Assembly (NCBI GenBank): GCA_903885605.1
Contig: CAISJD010000128.1
Span: 1 to 33,795 of the forward strand
DNA length: 33,795 bases
DNA from: an uncultured Chthonomonas sp.
GTDB taxonomy: Bacteria > Armatimonadota > Chthonomonadetes > Chthonomonadales > CAJBBX01
Reading direction: 5' to 3'
This document shows, piece by piece, positions 1 to 12,825 of the stretch (positions are counted from its first letter, which is position 1; every line of letters starts with the position of its first letter). The notes beneath the pieces were generated by a model, which was not told the DNA's origin, searched no databases, and saw only the letters and a list, made by a program, of their open reading frames with translations. Made by a program: the position numbers and the translations under genes.

Positions 1-1187
1 CCATGGACGGCGTCATCGGCGAGACGGAGTGGACGCCGCTCTATACGATCGGCGACGGTCCGGCCACGGGCGTCGTCTACCTGAACTGGGACGCCGAGTG
101 CCTCTACATCGGCATCAAGGCCGCCAAGCCCTGCTGGGCGGTGATCGACCTCGATGCCAACGGAGACGGCTGGCTCCGAGGCAACGATAACGTTGAGATT
201 TCGGTGGCGCCACGCGGCGTCGAAGGGGTGCCCGTCCTCTCGGCGCGTGTGCTCGACGCCGCCTCAGACAAGGACGCCCCGGTGTGGAACGCCAGGGCGG
301 CGGATGTCTCCCAGATCGGCATCGTTGTGGGCGATGCGGCAGGCGGCCAGGTAATGGAGGTCTCCATCCCGCGCGGCATGGTGGGCCTGGAGCCTCGGCC
401 CGGGGCCACCATCGGCTTCCGAGGCGATCTTCTGCCTCCCGGCGCCGCTCCGGCCGCCACGGCGCCCTACGAACCGCACCTGCTGCTGGAACTATCCCTG
501 GTAGCCAGCAAGGCGGCCGCCGCCACCGGCATCGTGCCCAGGCTGACGCTTGAGGACGACACCGTAGTCGCAGGCGCCACGCTCCGGGCGACCATGCAGG
601 TGATGAACCAGATCGACCAAGCACGCACCGTGCGATCGGTGACCTGGCAGGGGCAGGGCGCCGCGGCCGATATCGTCAAGTCCGTCCGCGAAGTCGCCGC
701 GCCGCCGGTGCCGGGCCTCGGCGACGTGAAGCTGCGCTACCAGACGGTGATCCCCGATACAGCGGTTCCGGGCTCATACCGCCTGAACTCGGCAGTGCAG
801 CTCGACAGTGCCACCGACGTGAGCGCCACAGCCAGCTTCGAGGTCGTGGAGGCCTACAAGCTCAGCGCGGTGATGGATCCGCCGTCGGTCACCATCCTCG
901 GGCCAGTGCAGGTCCGCTGCACGGTCGAGGTCGTCTGCAACGTATCGCGCTACTCATCGGCGGATCTGGAGATCAGCGCACCGGCGGCATTCGAGCTCAA
1001 GGGCAAGGCAAGGCGCCGCGTGAGCAGCCACAACGACGGCTCCGTGTCACGCGTCTCCTACCTCCTCACCGTACCTTCCGCCACCCAGGCGGGCGACTAT
1101 CCTGTGAGCTTCACGCTGACCTGGAAGGGCAAGACCTGGAAGTCGCAGGCCACCCTCAAGGTGACCCGGGCCGACGGCTCGAAGTAG
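1..1187 (+). CDS. Secreted-type CBM9/DOMON-like protein with Ig-like domains (5' end outside window)
   Basis: The frame is open from the window edge. The first Met (position 3) sits in MDGVIGETEW, which resembles the opening strand of CBM9/DOMON-like carbohydrate-binding domains (DG-x-I-x-E-x-EW), so it is probably internal and the true start and any signal peptide lie upstream. Residues about 1-165 look like that beta-sandwich (VYLNWDAECLYIGIKA, then DLDANGDGWLRGNDNVEI, a typical Asp-rich segment). Residues about 175-280 and 285-390 look like two further Ig-like beta domains, the last ending in a hydrophobic/Thr-rich strand pattern. No catalytic motif is visible. A 19-nt gap separates it from the downstream GH116-like gene, suggesting a shared transcript. 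A role in binding or displaying carbohydrate outside the cell is inferred from the fold only. Confidence 0.7.
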   Translation, partial: MDGVIGETEWTPLYTIGDGPATGVVYLNWDAECLYIGIKAAKPCWAVIDLDANGDGWLRGNDNVEISVAPRGVEGVPVLSARVLDAASDKDAPVWNARAADVSQIGIVVGDAAGGQVMEVSIPRGMVGLEPRPGATIGFRGDLLPPGAAPAATAPYEPHLLLELSLVASKAAAATGIVPRLTLEDDTVVAGATLRATMQVMNQIDQARTVRSVTWQGQGAAADIVKSVREVAAPPVPGLGDVKLRYQTVIPDTAVPGSYRLNSAVQLDSATDVSATASFEVVEAYKLSAVMDPPSVTILGPVQVRCTVEVVCNVSRYSSADLEISAPAAFELKGKARRRVSSHNDGSVSRVSYLLTVPSATQAGDYPVSFTLTWKGKTWKSQATLKVTRADGSK

Positions 1188-1206
1188 CGAACCGGGCACG
1201 AGGACC

Positions 1207-2982
1207 ATGCGCTCGGCATTCAGGAGGATGGCCCTGGTCATCCTCCTGCTCGGAGCCCGGCCGGCCCACGCGCGTCAGGAGCCGCCCGGCGAACCCCTGC
1301 CCATGGGCGGCATCGGTTGCGGCTACGTAACGCTACGGCCTGACGGCTCGTTCGGCCCGCTCTGCATAACGAATAACTGGGCTGCGCCGCTTGCGGCCGG
1401 GCCGGGTTGCTTCCTGGCAGTCTGGGCAAAGAGCGACGCCGGCGCCCGGGCGTCCGTGCTGGGATCTGCAGTGCCGCACGGCCTTCCGGCGGCGGCAGTC
1501 GGTGGCTTCGCGGACCTCTACCCCTTTGCGACTGCGGACCTGCCCGAGCTCGCGCCCAAGCTGCAGTGGAAGCTGGAGGCGTTCTCGGCCATCGCACCCA
1601 ACGATATTGGCTCCTCTGCCCTACCCGCCTGCTTCGTCACCGTCCGGCTGCTGAACACAGGACGGAGGCCCGTGCAGGCGGCCGCTCTACTCTCGTTCGA
1701 GAACGTCCTGGGCCTGGGAGCCACGGAAGCGGGTCGGCGAACCGACCTGCGGCGCGGCGGCAGCATAGCCCATATCCCGCTTGTCGAGGGCCAGGAGGGC
1801 CTCGGCATGGCCTCGGCGCCCCTGACGGCCACCGCGCCGGACAACCGCATGGCATACAACGCCCGCGGCACGCTAGCCGTCCTTGCTGAGAGGCAACAGA
1901 GGACCGATGTATGCAGTGTCGCGGCATGGGATGCGACGGCGCCGCCGGCCTGGTGGCCCCAGTTTGCCGCCGAGGGAGCCTTCACCAACGCGGCCGAGAC
2001 GGGCGATCCGACGAACCCCGCAGGGGTCGTGGCGCTTCGAGCCGAGGTGCTGCCCAACGAGACCCGATCCATCTCCTTCGTAGTGGCATGGCATACACCC
2101 AGGCTCTACCGGCCCGACGGTGACGAGGTCGGCCACGCCTACGAGCCGAGGTTCGAGAACGCAACAGCCGTTGCACGCTTTGCCCTGGCGAACCGCCCGG
2201 CGCTGGCGGCCGTGACGCAGGAGTGGCAGGCCGCCATAGTCCGCGCTCCTGCCACGCCCATGCTCAGGGTGGCGGCGCTCAGGTCTTGCAGATTCCTCAG
2301 CGCCCGATCGACCCTGGCTCGGCCAGGCAAGGGCCCGGCAGGATCATGCCCGACGTTCGGCCTCCTGACCGTGGCCTCCACCGGCACGGCCTCTGCGGTG
2401 GACCCGGCACGGCCGGGCGCGGCCGGGGCGATCGTCGCGACGCTCTTCCCTGCCCTGGTGGGTGGCGCCACATACCCGTCAGGCGCCCGGTGGCCCGGCT
2501 CCGCGGATGCCACCCCGGATGCCGGCGACGCGTACCATGCCTCGACGCAGGGCTGGGCGCCGTTCTGGAGGACCATGGGTTGCTCCTACGACGGCGACGC
2601 CGGGCTTCTGACCCTCGCGCCCGATGCATCGGCGCTGACGGGTCGCGGTGCGGTGCCCATGCTCTCGCCGCAGATGTGGGCGTCGGTCACGGGGCGCATT
2701 GACGACGAAGGGGTGCAACTCGATGTGCGCCTGGACCACCTATGGTCCACACGGTTGCAGGGCGGTATGGTGGACCTCCTGAGCAGCGCCGGGCGGCGCG
2801 CCGAGATTCGCGTCGTCGTCGTGCCGTGGAAGCTGGGCCGCAAGCCGGATGCGGCGCTCTACGCTGGAGACGATCCCATACCCATCTCCGGCGCGACGAT
2901 CGCCGAAGGCCGGCTCACAATCACGCTGAAGCAGCCGTGGAGCGCATCGACAGGCAGCCGACTGTCGATCGTCGTCCGCTGA
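1207..2982 (+). CDS. Exported GH116-like (GBA2-type) protein lacking the catalytic barrel
   Basis: 591 aa. The N-terminus (Arg-rich, then LVILLLGARPAHA) is a signal peptide. The mature protein opens with PMGGIGCGYVTLRPDG, the Gly-rich signature of the N-terminal beta domain of bile-acid beta-glucosidase/GH116 proteins, and continues as that domain to about residue 320. Near residues 440-480 there is a YHAS...W-FW...SYDGDAGLLTLAP segment like the C-terminal part of the same family, followed by a beta-rich tail. Only about 100 residues lie between, far too few for the (alpha/alpha)6 catalytic domain expected there, and no convincing catalytic acid motif was seen. It may be a binding or structural derivative. 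Start chosen at ATG 1207 (AGGA just upstream); an in-frame ATG at 1228 directly after AGGAGG is a poorer alternative. Confidence 0.7.
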   Translation: MRSAFRRMALVILLLGARPAHARQEPPGEPLPMGGIGCGYVTLRPDGSFGPLCITNNWAAPLAAGPGCFLAVWAKSDAGARASVLGSAVPHGLPAAAVGGFADLYPFATADLPELAPKLQWKLEAFSAIAPNDIGSSALPACFVTVRLLNTGRRPVQAAALLSFENVLGLGATEAGRRTDLRRGGSIAHIPLVEGQEGLGMASAPLTATAPDNRMAYNARGTLAVLAERQQRTDVCSVAAWDATAPPAWWPQFAAEGAFTNAAETGDPTNPAGVVALRAEVLPNETRSISFVVAWHTPRLYRPDGDEVGHAYEPRFENATAVARFALANRPALAAVTQEWQAAIVRAPATPMLRVAALRSCRFLSARSTLARPGKGPAGSCPTFGLLTVASTGTASAVDPARPGAAGAIVATLFPALVGGATYPSGARWPGSADATPDAGDAYHASTQGWAPFWRTMGCSYDGDAGLLTLAPDASALTGRGAVPMLSPQMWASVTGRIDDEGVQLDVRLDHLWSTRLQGGMVDLLSSAGRRAEIRVVVVPWKLGRKPDAALYAGDDPIPISGATIAEGRLTITLKQPWSASTGSRLSIVVR

Positions 2983-2990
2983 GGCCGGGC

Positions 2991-4142
2991 CTACCGCATA
3001 GCCTGCCCGGTAAGGGTTCTGGCGATGTCGTTGTACATGACGACCACCACCAGCGATACCAGGATCGCCACACCCACCATCTGCACGCGGTAGACCTCGC
3101 GCAGGGAGAGCCGGCGACGGCGTAGCTTCTCGAAGCCGAAGAGCATCAGGTGGCCGCCGTCGAGGACCGGGATCGGCAGGAGGTTCATGATGCCGAGGCC
3201 AAGGCTGAACTGCGCCGAGATCAGCGCAAGATGCGCAATCCCGAGGCGCTGCACAACCGTCGTCATCTGTCCCATGGCGATGGGCCCACCCAGGTTGTCG
3301 CCCAGGTCGGCCGGCTTGGCGAAGATCGAGCCTAGTTGCATCACGTAGGCAACGGTCAACACGGTGCCCGCCCGAATCGACTGCCCCACACCGAGGCGCT
3401 TCGGCTCGAAGTTCGGGGTGATGCCGATGAGGCCCGTAGGCTTGTTGTTGAAGGTCCTCAGCGCGTCGCCGGTAGCCGGCTCAGGCTTCACGTAGGCGAT
3501 GATCCGCTCACCGCGCCGGTCCACCCGAAGTGTCAGCTCCTTATTGATGCTACGGTGGATCGTGTCCACCATCTGCTCACCGGACCGCATAGCGACACCA
3601 TCAATCGATACGATCCGATCACCTATCCGAAGGCCCGCCCGGTACGCGGGCCCGCCTCGACGCACATCTGCCACCTGGGTGCTGGCTTTGCCGCCCGGCA
3701 GGCCGACCGTCATGCCGACGAGGCAGAAGAGCACATAGCCGAAGATCAGGCTCGCCACCGGTCCCGCGAGGATCACAAGGGCGCGCTGGTAGATCGGACG
3801 CGACGAAAAGAGGCCGGGATCGTCGCGATCGGGCGCCGGAACCTCCTCCTCGCCGGCTTCGCGGGCGCGACGCATGACGTCGGCCACAGGGTCGCCGTTC
3901 GAGACATCATCGGCCTCCATGCCCGCGATGCGCACGAAGCCGCCGATAGGTATGGCCCGGAGGTTGTAGACCGTGTCGCCGCGCTTGCAGATCCGCCAGA
4001 TGACGGGACCCCAGAAGAGCGAGAAGTCCTCCACCCGGATCTTGAAGGCCCGCGCCACTCCGAAGTGGCCCAACTCATGCGCGATCACCAGCAGGCTCAA
4101 GATCACGAGCAGGTAGGCAATGCCCGATACAACCTCACCCAT
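2991..4142 (-). CDS. rseP: RseP-type site-2 intramembrane zinc metalloprotease
   Basis: 383 aa, normal length for the M50 site-2 protease family. The zinc-binding HELGH (residues 22-26) lies in the first transmembrane helix; the second metal-ligand motif, NLLPIPVLDGGHL, is near the C-terminus, followed by a final hydrophobic helix. A PDZ domain (about residues 150-225, VADVRRGGPAYRAGLRIGDRI) sits between. The family cleaves membrane-anchored anti-sigma factors or remnant signal peptides inside the membrane. It starts 5 nt after the dxr stop, with GGGGGAG about 10 nt before ATG; the dxr-rseP pair is a widely conserved arrangement. The gene end nearly abuts the convergent GH116-like gene (8-nt gap). 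Confidence 0.95.
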   Translation of the reverse strand: MGEVVSGIAYLLVILSLLVIAHELGHFGVARAFKIRVEDFSLFWGPVIWRICKRGDTVYNLRAIPIGGFVRIAGMEADDVSNGDPVADVMRRAREAGEEEVPAPDRDDPGLFSSRPIYQRALVILAGPVASLIFGYVLFCLVGMTVGLPGGKASTQVADVRRGGPAYRAGLRIGDRIVSIDGVAMRSGEQMVDTIHRSINKELTLRVDRRGERIIAYVKPEPATGDALRTFNNKPTGLIGITPNFEPKRLGVGQSIRAGTVLTVAYVMQLGSIFAKPADLGDNLGGPIAMGQMTTVVQRLGIAHLALISAQFSLGLGIMNLLPIPVLDGGHLMLFGFEKLRRRRLSLREVYRVQMVGVAILVSLVVVVMYNDIARTLTGQAMR

Positions 4143-4147
4143 ATGCG

Positions 4148-5296
4148 CTAAGCTCCCCCGGCCGACCGCGCGGCGCGGCGGGCCCAGCTATCGGCCTCCA
4201 GCACGGCCTCGAGACTGGCCGCGCAAGGAGTATGCAGGTCCATCACGGACTGCACCGTATCCATAATACCGGTGTACGCGATACGGCGTTCCAAAAAGAG
4301 CGCCACGGCCTCTTCGTTGGCTGCGTTCATGACTGCGGGCATAGTGCCGCCCGCTCCCAGTGCCGCCAAGGCAACCCTCGGAGCCGGGAAACGGGCGTAG
4401 TCCACCGCCTCGAACGTGAGGCCGGTCGTCTGGGCCAGGTCGAGCCTCGGGAGGTGCGTCTGCACGCGCTCCGGATGCGTGAGAGCCACCTGGATGGGCA
4501 GGCGCATATCGGGCAGGCCGAGCTGGGCCAGCACAGAGCCGTCGGCGAACTGGACCAGCGAGTGGATGATGCTCTGCGGGTGGACCAGCAGGTCGATTCG
4601 CGAGGCGGGCACATCGAACAGCCAGCGCGCCTCAATAATCTCAAGGCCCTTGTTCATCAGCGTGGCGGAGTTGATGGTCACCAGGCCGCCCATGGTCCAG
4701 GTCGGGTGCTTGAGCGCCTGCTCCGGCGTGATCGAGGCGAAGCGCTCGGCGGGCATCGTGCGGAACGGGCCTCCACTGGCGGTAATGATCAGCTTCTCGA
4801 CCGTCGCCGGGTCCTTGTCGGCCAGGCACTGGAACAGGGCGGAATGCTCGCTGTCGATGGGCAGGATCGCCACGCCGGCCTCACGGGCCAGGAGCATGGT
4901 CTCCTCGCCCGCGGCCACGAGCACCTCTTTGCTGGCCAGCGCAATGGTCTTGCCTGCGCGGATGGCCGCGTGGGTCGGCGCGATGCCTATGGCGCCGGCA
5001 ACGGCCACCACGACCACGTCCGCCTCGGCCATGGAGGCCACTTCGCAGAGGCCCAAGACGCCGGATGCCACGGCGACTCCGGCGCCGGATACGCGTCGGC
5101 GCAGTTCGGCGGCGGCAGGCTCGTCCGCCACGGCCACATGTCCGACACCCCACTCGCGCGCCTGCCGCTCCAGCATCTCCACGCTGCGGTTGGCCGCCAG
5201 GCCCACCACGCGGAACCGGTCAGGCATCCGTCGGATGACATCCAGGGTCTGCGTGCCGATGGAGCCGGTCGAGCCTAGAATGACGATGTTGGTCAC
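4148..5296 (-). CDS. dxr: 1-deoxy-D-xylulose 5-phosphate reductoisomerase
   Basis: 382 aa, full length. It converts DXP to 2-C-methyl-D-erythritol 4-phosphate with NADPH, the committed step of the MEP isoprenoid pathway in the cytoplasm. Visible motifs: NADPH-binding GSTGSIG (residues 8-14), SKEVLVAAGE, the metal site DSEHSALFQ (148-156), SGGPFR, the flexible substrate loop HPTW (197-200), MNKGLE (214-219) and HPQSIIHS. The start is GTG at 5296, needed to begin directly at the first beta strand (TNIVILGSTG). It lies 4 nt after the stop of the upstream large exported protein and 5 nt before rseP, so the three are probably co-transcribed. Its product feeds the squalene genes hpnCDE further along the window. 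Confidence 0.97.
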   Translation of the reverse strand: MTNIVILGSTGSIGTQTLDVIRRMPDRFRVVGLAANRSVEMLERQAREWGVGHVAVADEPAAAELRRRVSGAGVAVASGVLGLCEVASMAEADVVVVAVAGAIGIAPTHAAIRAGKTIALASKEVLVAAGEETMLLAREAGVAILPIDSEHSALFQCLADKDPATVEKLIITASGGPFRTMPAERFASITPEQALKHPTWTMGGLVTINSATLMNKGLEIIEARWLFDVPASRIDLLVHPQSIIHSLVQFADGSVLAQLGLPDMRLPIQVALTHPERVQTHLPRLDLAQTTGLTFEAVDYARFPAPRVALAALGAGGTMPAVMNAANEEAVALFLERRIAYTGIMDTVQSVMDLHTPCAASLEAVLEADSWARRAARSAGGA

Positions 5297-5300
5297 TGGA

Positions 5301-8006
5301 CTAACGCCCCCTGACCGCTGCGGAGCGCGTCACGGCGATGATGACCTTGCCACGCACGCGCACCGCGGTTGCATTCTTGCCCGCCTCCACGTCCGACGCC
5401 TCGGCCACACGGCCGTTGACCACCGGCCTGGCTCCGTCGCCCACGCCGCCGAGCAGAACCCAGTAGGGCTTGTCAGGCCAGCCGGTGACCTCCACCTCGG
5501 CCGCGGTCGGCTCATCCTTCAGTACACGGACGGAGCCCGGCGCGTGGGCCGAGCCGCCGAACCGCCGGAGCAGGACCCGGTCGTAAATCTGCGGGCCATC
5601 CATTAGCTGGAAGGCGTTTGCCTGCACGGTGCCGGGGTTAATGGCCACGGCGTTGCGGCTCTGCGCGCGCGGCTCGAACGAGTCCGGCAGGAGGCCGGCC
5701 AGGTCGGGCTCATCGACGCCCCAGCTCTGCTGCATGCCGGAGATCGTGATCCCTTCGGCCAGCTTGCGCCAGGGCCCGCTCGGATCCAGGCGGGCGAGGC
5801 GGTAGAGGGCGTCCGAGTAGACGAGGCCGCACCACTGCACAGGAAGGCCCATCCAGTTCGGCGCCTGCCAGCCCGTGGCGCCGAGGACCGCGATGGTGCC
5901 GTAGAGCCCCACCGGCTCGCGGGTAGGCGGCGTCAGGTAGACGAAGGGGACGCCGGTCCATGCCCAGTACCGGGCGCGCTCAAGCATCTCACGCTCGCGG
6001 GTCAGCTCGTAGCCCAACGCATAGGCCCGAACCATGTGCGCCGACGCCAGGATGTCCGGCGTATGAAGCGGGCACTCCCACGTCTGCGCGCCGCGGGGCA
6101 CGGTGCCTTCGAACCGGGATTGCTTGCGCAGAGCGGCCAGAGCGCGGTCGACAAGGGCTCGGTCACCCGAGAAGACGGCCGCCACGAGCGCGTCAGCGAC
6201 GACGGCGCCTACGAGACCATTGGCCTCGTGTGAGAAGTGCGTCCTGGCGTAGTCCGTGGCGCCGGGCGCGGCACGGTAGATAAGGCGGCCATCCGCGGTC
6301 AGTCGGGCCAGCTGGCCGGCGGCATAGGCTCCGGCGGCTTCGGAGCTTCGCAGCGCCCCACCGAAGACCAACGGGGCTGCCGGGAGCCGCACGTGCGATA
6401 CCGCAGACGTGTAGCGTGAGGCAGGATCGACCAGGGCGACCGCTGCGGCTGCTGTCTGGCGAAGCTGGGCTGCCACGGAGGCATCGGAGACCTCGCCCGC
6501 CAGGCGCTGCATATAGGCAGCTGCGTCTGCGGCGGGCTGGGCGCCGAAGCCGGTGACGCCGGGCCAGTATGCGTGGCGCCACTGGTTGCCTGATCGAACC
6601 CCCGAGCTCAGCCAGCCCTGCGCAGCCTCGTGCAGGTAGCGGGCGCGGGTCGTGCGCATCGGCGGCTTGGCGGGCAGCCCACGCATCTCGACATACTTCT
6701 GCACGGCCGGAACCACGGTGCCGCCCGCGCCGCCGATGATCGTCGCCGTAGCCGTCACAGGACGTTGGGCTCGAAGCTTCAGTGGCTCGTAGGGCAGCAC
6801 CTGGCCGTCGTGGCGGCCCGTGCCGTCAGATCCGGGCAGGAGGAGCGCCATCAGGTGCTTTCGGGAGCCAAGGGTCCGGTCCGGCGAGTCGAACATCGCC
6901 GCCACGTCCGCCTCAGGCTTCCAGACCAGGCCGACATAGGCGCCGCCATTCTGTATGGCCATCAGCGGCAGCGTGACCTTCAGCGAGTCGGGTACGCGCC
7001 GCAGGGCCCCGGGGCCGATGATGTCGTCCTCGGAGCTACTCCTGTCGGGCTTCTCAAGGTACTCCAGACCGCAGAACAGGCCCTGGTTGCGTGGGGCGCC
7101 CGCCTTGCCCGCCAGGAGGCCGAGCATGGGCGCGTAGACCAGTCGTCGATCGGCGGAGGCCGCCAGCACCGTGCGGACCTCAACGGTACCCGCCGCGCGT
7201 CCGGCCGAGAACGTCTGCGTACAGGTCCAGACGGCCCCGTCGGCATCCGAGGCGCGAGCCGTGACGACGATCCGACCGCCCTGCAGCCTCGCCTTCGTGA
7301 CCGCCCTATCGCCGAACGCCAACCACCGGACGCCGGCATTGGTGTCATAGCCGATCAGCGCCCGCGTCAGGCCCACGGCCACCTGCTTGCCGGCCACCTG
7401 CACCGTGAAGGCGCCCAGCTTGCCGGCGGCGTGTGTGAGCAGCACCGCGCCGGAGGCCACCGAAGGACTGCCCGGAGCCGGGGCCGGCTCAGAAGGCACG
7501 GGCCACCGCGGCGCGGCGATGACCCTGCGCGGCGTGAGGGCCATGCTCTGAACCACGCAGGAGCCCTTGACGCCCGGCGGGTCGATGCGGAACCGATAGC
7601 CCGGGCCGAGGGCAGGCAGAGGCACCCGGACATCCTGCCAAACGCCCTTGCGGAGACCACATCTCACGGCGGCCGACTCGGTCGGACCCGTGCGGAAGTA
7701 GAAGACCTGGAGCGCGCCGCCCTCATCCGAGCGAGCCCGGACGTTGAGCCAGAGCGGCTGACCGGCAGGGAGGTCGATCGCTGGACCGATCGTGTACGGA
7801 TCGGGGCCGGAGATCGTGATGCGCATGCCGTCCGGCGTGCTCTCCAGACGGCTGATGTCGCTGGTGGGCTGCCAGCGGGCCACAGTACCTGCATTGCGGA
7901 AGTCGAACCCAACCGATTGCCCGGCGCACTCCGTCGCGCCCGTCACGAAGGCCAGTACGACGACAAGCCCCGCTCCGAGCCCGCCCAGACCTCTCCTGAG
8001 AGCCAT
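5301..8006 (-). CDS. Large exported protein, probable six-hairpin glycosidase-like
   Basis: 901 aa from ATG 8006, chosen because GGAGG lies 10 nt upstream and a clear signal peptide follows (Arg-rich, then LGAGLVVVLAFVTGATECAG). The open frame extends to 8156, but that part would run through the terminator hairpin and has no signal. Residues about 30-190 look like a carbohydrate-binding beta-sandwich (FDFRNAGTVARWQP...). Residues about 200-430 form another beta-rich region. From about 470 to 780 there is a helical region rich in Trp, His and Gly (HYA-type motifs such as WRHAYWPGVTGFG and FSHEANGLVGA) that resembles an (alpha/alpha)6 barrel. The last 100 residues are beta-rich. No known family or catalytic pair was identified with confidence. 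It is first in a tight tandem with dxr and rseP. Confidence 0.65.
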   Translation of the reverse strand: MALRRGLGGLGAGLVVVLAFVTGATECAGQSVGFDFRNAGTVARWQPTSDISRLESTPDGMRITISGPDPYTIGPAIDLPAGQPLWLNVRARSDEGGALQVFYFRTGPTESAAVRCGLRKGVWQDVRVPLPALGPGYRFRIDPPGVKGSCVVQSMALTPRRVIAAPRWPVPSEPAPAPGSPSVASGAVLLTHAAGKLGAFTVQVAGKQVAVGLTRALIGYDTNAGVRWLAFGDRAVTKARLQGGRIVVTARASDADGAVWTCTQTFSAGRAAGTVEVRTVLAASADRRLVYAPMLGLLAGKAGAPRNQGLFCGLEYLEKPDRSSSEDDIIGPGALRRVPDSLKVTLPLMAIQNGGAYVGLVWKPEADVAAMFDSPDRTLGSRKHLMALLLPGSDGTGRHDGQVLPYEPLKLRAQRPVTATATIIGGAGGTVVPAVQKYVEMRGLPAKPPMRTTRARYLHEAAQGWLSSGVRSGNQWRHAYWPGVTGFGAQPAADAAAYMQRLAGEVSDASVAAQLRQTAAAAVALVDPASRYTSAVSHVRLPAAPLVFGGALRSSEAAGAYAAGQLARLTADGRLIYRAAPGATDYARTHFSHEANGLVGAVVADALVAAVFSGDRALVDRALAALRKQSRFEGTVPRGAQTWECPLHTPDILASAHMVRAYALGYELTREREMLERARYWAWTGVPFVYLTPPTREPVGLYGTIAVLGATGWQAPNWMGLPVQWCGLVYSDALYRLARLDPSGPWRKLAEGITISGMQQSWGVDEPDLAGLLPDSFEPRAQSRNAVAINPGTVQANAFQLMDGPQIYDRVLLRRFGGSAHAPGSVRVLKDEPTAAEVEVTGWPDKPYWVLLGGVGDGARPVVNGRVAEASDVEAGKNATAVRVRGKVIIAVTRSAAVRGR

Positions 8007-8051
8007 TTCCACTCGACCTCCATGGGCGCCGACCGATGCGCCTACGCCGCC

Positions 8052-8104
8052 AAAATGCCGGAAAGGGGCCGACCGCAGTGGCCTGCCCCTTTCCATACTA
8101 CGCA
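8052..8104 (-). terminator. Intrinsic terminator after the PFOR/DHOD-like operon
   Basis: A perfect 10-bp inverted repeat, GGAAAGGGGC at 8060-8069 and GCCCCTTTCC at 8095-8104, encloses a second small stem (GGCC/GGTC) with a 5-nt loop. On the - strand it is followed after four bases by TTTT (8055-8052). It lies 19 nt beyond the stop of the DHOD-like gene and before the ribosome binding site of the next - strand gene, so it probably separates the two transcription units. Confidence 0.65.
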
Positions 8105-8122
8105 TGTCCCGACACTTTTCGG

Positions 8123-9136
8123 CTAGATGAGCTTGCCCGTGGGATCGTCGCTCCACGAAGCGAGGGCCTTCATATAGTTGGCTCGCTCGAAGGCGGCCGG
8201 CTCGCGGACGCTCTTCTGGCTCATACTACCGATCATCTGCTTGACGGAGGTGTACTCGCGCTCCTCCAGCCACGCCGTCAGAGCGGCAAGCAGCTCCTTG
8301 ATGCGGCTCGGGCCGTTGTGCATCAACTCGGCGGCGACCTGCACCACCGATGCGCCGGCCATGAGGGCCTTGATGACGTCCTCATGGCAATGCACGCCGC
8401 TTGTGAGCGCGATGTCGGCGCCGATGCGCCCATGGAGAATGGCCGTCCACCGGAGCGGCAGGCGCAGGTCGTCGGAGGTGCTGAGCACGACGCGCGGCAC
8501 CACCTCCAACGCCTCCAGGTCGAAGTCCGGCTGGTAGAAGCGGTTGAACAGCACGAGGCCGTCGGCGCCGGCTTCCACGATCCGGCTGAGCACGTTGGCG
8601 GGCGAACTGAAGTAGGGTCCCACCTTCACAGCCAGCGGGATCGTCACTTCGGCGCGCACAGCCTTCACGACATCGATGTACAGGCTCTCCACATCGGCCG
8701 AGGTGAGCTTCGGGTCGGTGGGGATGTAATAAACGTTGAGCTCCAGGGCGTCGGCGCCGGCTTCCTGGATGAGCTTGGCGTAGCGGGTCCAGCCGCCATC
8801 GGAGACGCCGTTTAGGCTTCCGATGATCGGAATGGAGGTGTTTTGCTTCGCATCGCGGATGAGGTTCAGGTACTCGTCCGGACCCACGTTGTAGTTGCCG
8901 AGGTCCGGGAAGTAGCTGAGAGCCTCGGCGAAGCTGTCCGTGCCGAACTCAAGGAAGTGGTCGAGCTGGTGGCTCTCCTGGTCGATCTGCTCCTCGAACA
9001 GCGAGTAGACCGTGATGGCCGGCGCACCGGCATCTTCCAAGCGCTTGACCTTGTCAAGCCCCTTGGAGAGCGGCGAGGCGGACGGCATGATGGGATGGGC
9101 GAGATCCAAGCCCAGGTAGTTGGTTCTGAGATCCAT
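8123..9136 (-). CDS. Dihydroorotate dehydrogenase-like flavoprotein
   Basis: 337 aa. The protein has the FMN-binding TIM-barrel pattern of class 1 dihydroorotate dehydrogenases: an opening [22 protein letters not shown]-type strand [10 protein letters not shown], the KVGPYF strand with its conserved Lys, and [25 protein letters not shown], the C-terminal phosphate/FMN-binding region. It belongs to the divergent DHOD-like group that often stands next to pyruvate:ferredoxin oxidoreductase genes, as here (35 nt after the PFOR stop), so it may not be the pyrimidine enzyme; its substrate is unknown. ATG 9136 is preceded by AGGAG 10 nt upstream. No Fe-S or membrane segment is visible, so it is probably cytoplasmic. 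Confidence 0.85.
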   Translation of the reverse strand: MDLRTNYLGLDLAHPIMPSASPLSKGLDKVKRLEDAGAPAITVYSLFEEQIDQESHQLDHFLEFGTDSFAEALSYFPDLGNYNVGPDEYLNLIRDAKQNTSIPIIGSLNGVSDGGWTRYAKLIQEAGADALELNVYYIPTDPKLTSADVESLYIDVVKAVRAEVTIPLAVKVGPYFSSPANVLSRIVEAGADGLVLFNRFYQPDFDLEALEVVPRVVLSTSDDLRLPLRWTAILHGRIGADIALTSGVHCHEDVIKALMAGASVVQVAAELMHNGPSRIKELLAALTAWLEEREYTSVKQMIGSMSQKSVREPAAFERANYMKALASWSDDPTGKLI

Positions 9137-9171
9137 GTTCTTCAGGCTCCTAAGCGTGTTCTGGCTGCCGT

Positions 9172-12732
<3,561 letters not shown>

Positions 12733-12825
12733 CACGATTGCCCTTTCTGATCCGGCGCTACCCAGGCCCTAGTGCCCGAGCAGACCCGTGTGTGATAAGT
12801 CCGTGCGCCCACCGTCAGCGCAGAC

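Noticed and set aside
2985-3010. 6-bp inverted repeat CCGGGC/GCCCGG as a terminator between the convergent GH116-like gene and rseP
   Set aside because: Short stem, no T tract on either strand, and it overlaps the end of rseP.
4232-5606. Long + strand frames opposite dxr (348 and 396 codons)
   Set aside because: Antisense of dxr, with His/Arg-rich or Ser/Arg-rich composition and no domain pattern.
8007-8156. N-terminal extension of the large exported protein up to 8156
   Set aside because: It would overlap the DHOD-like gene end and the terminator hairpin, and would bury the signal peptide; ATG 8006 has a good ribosome binding site.
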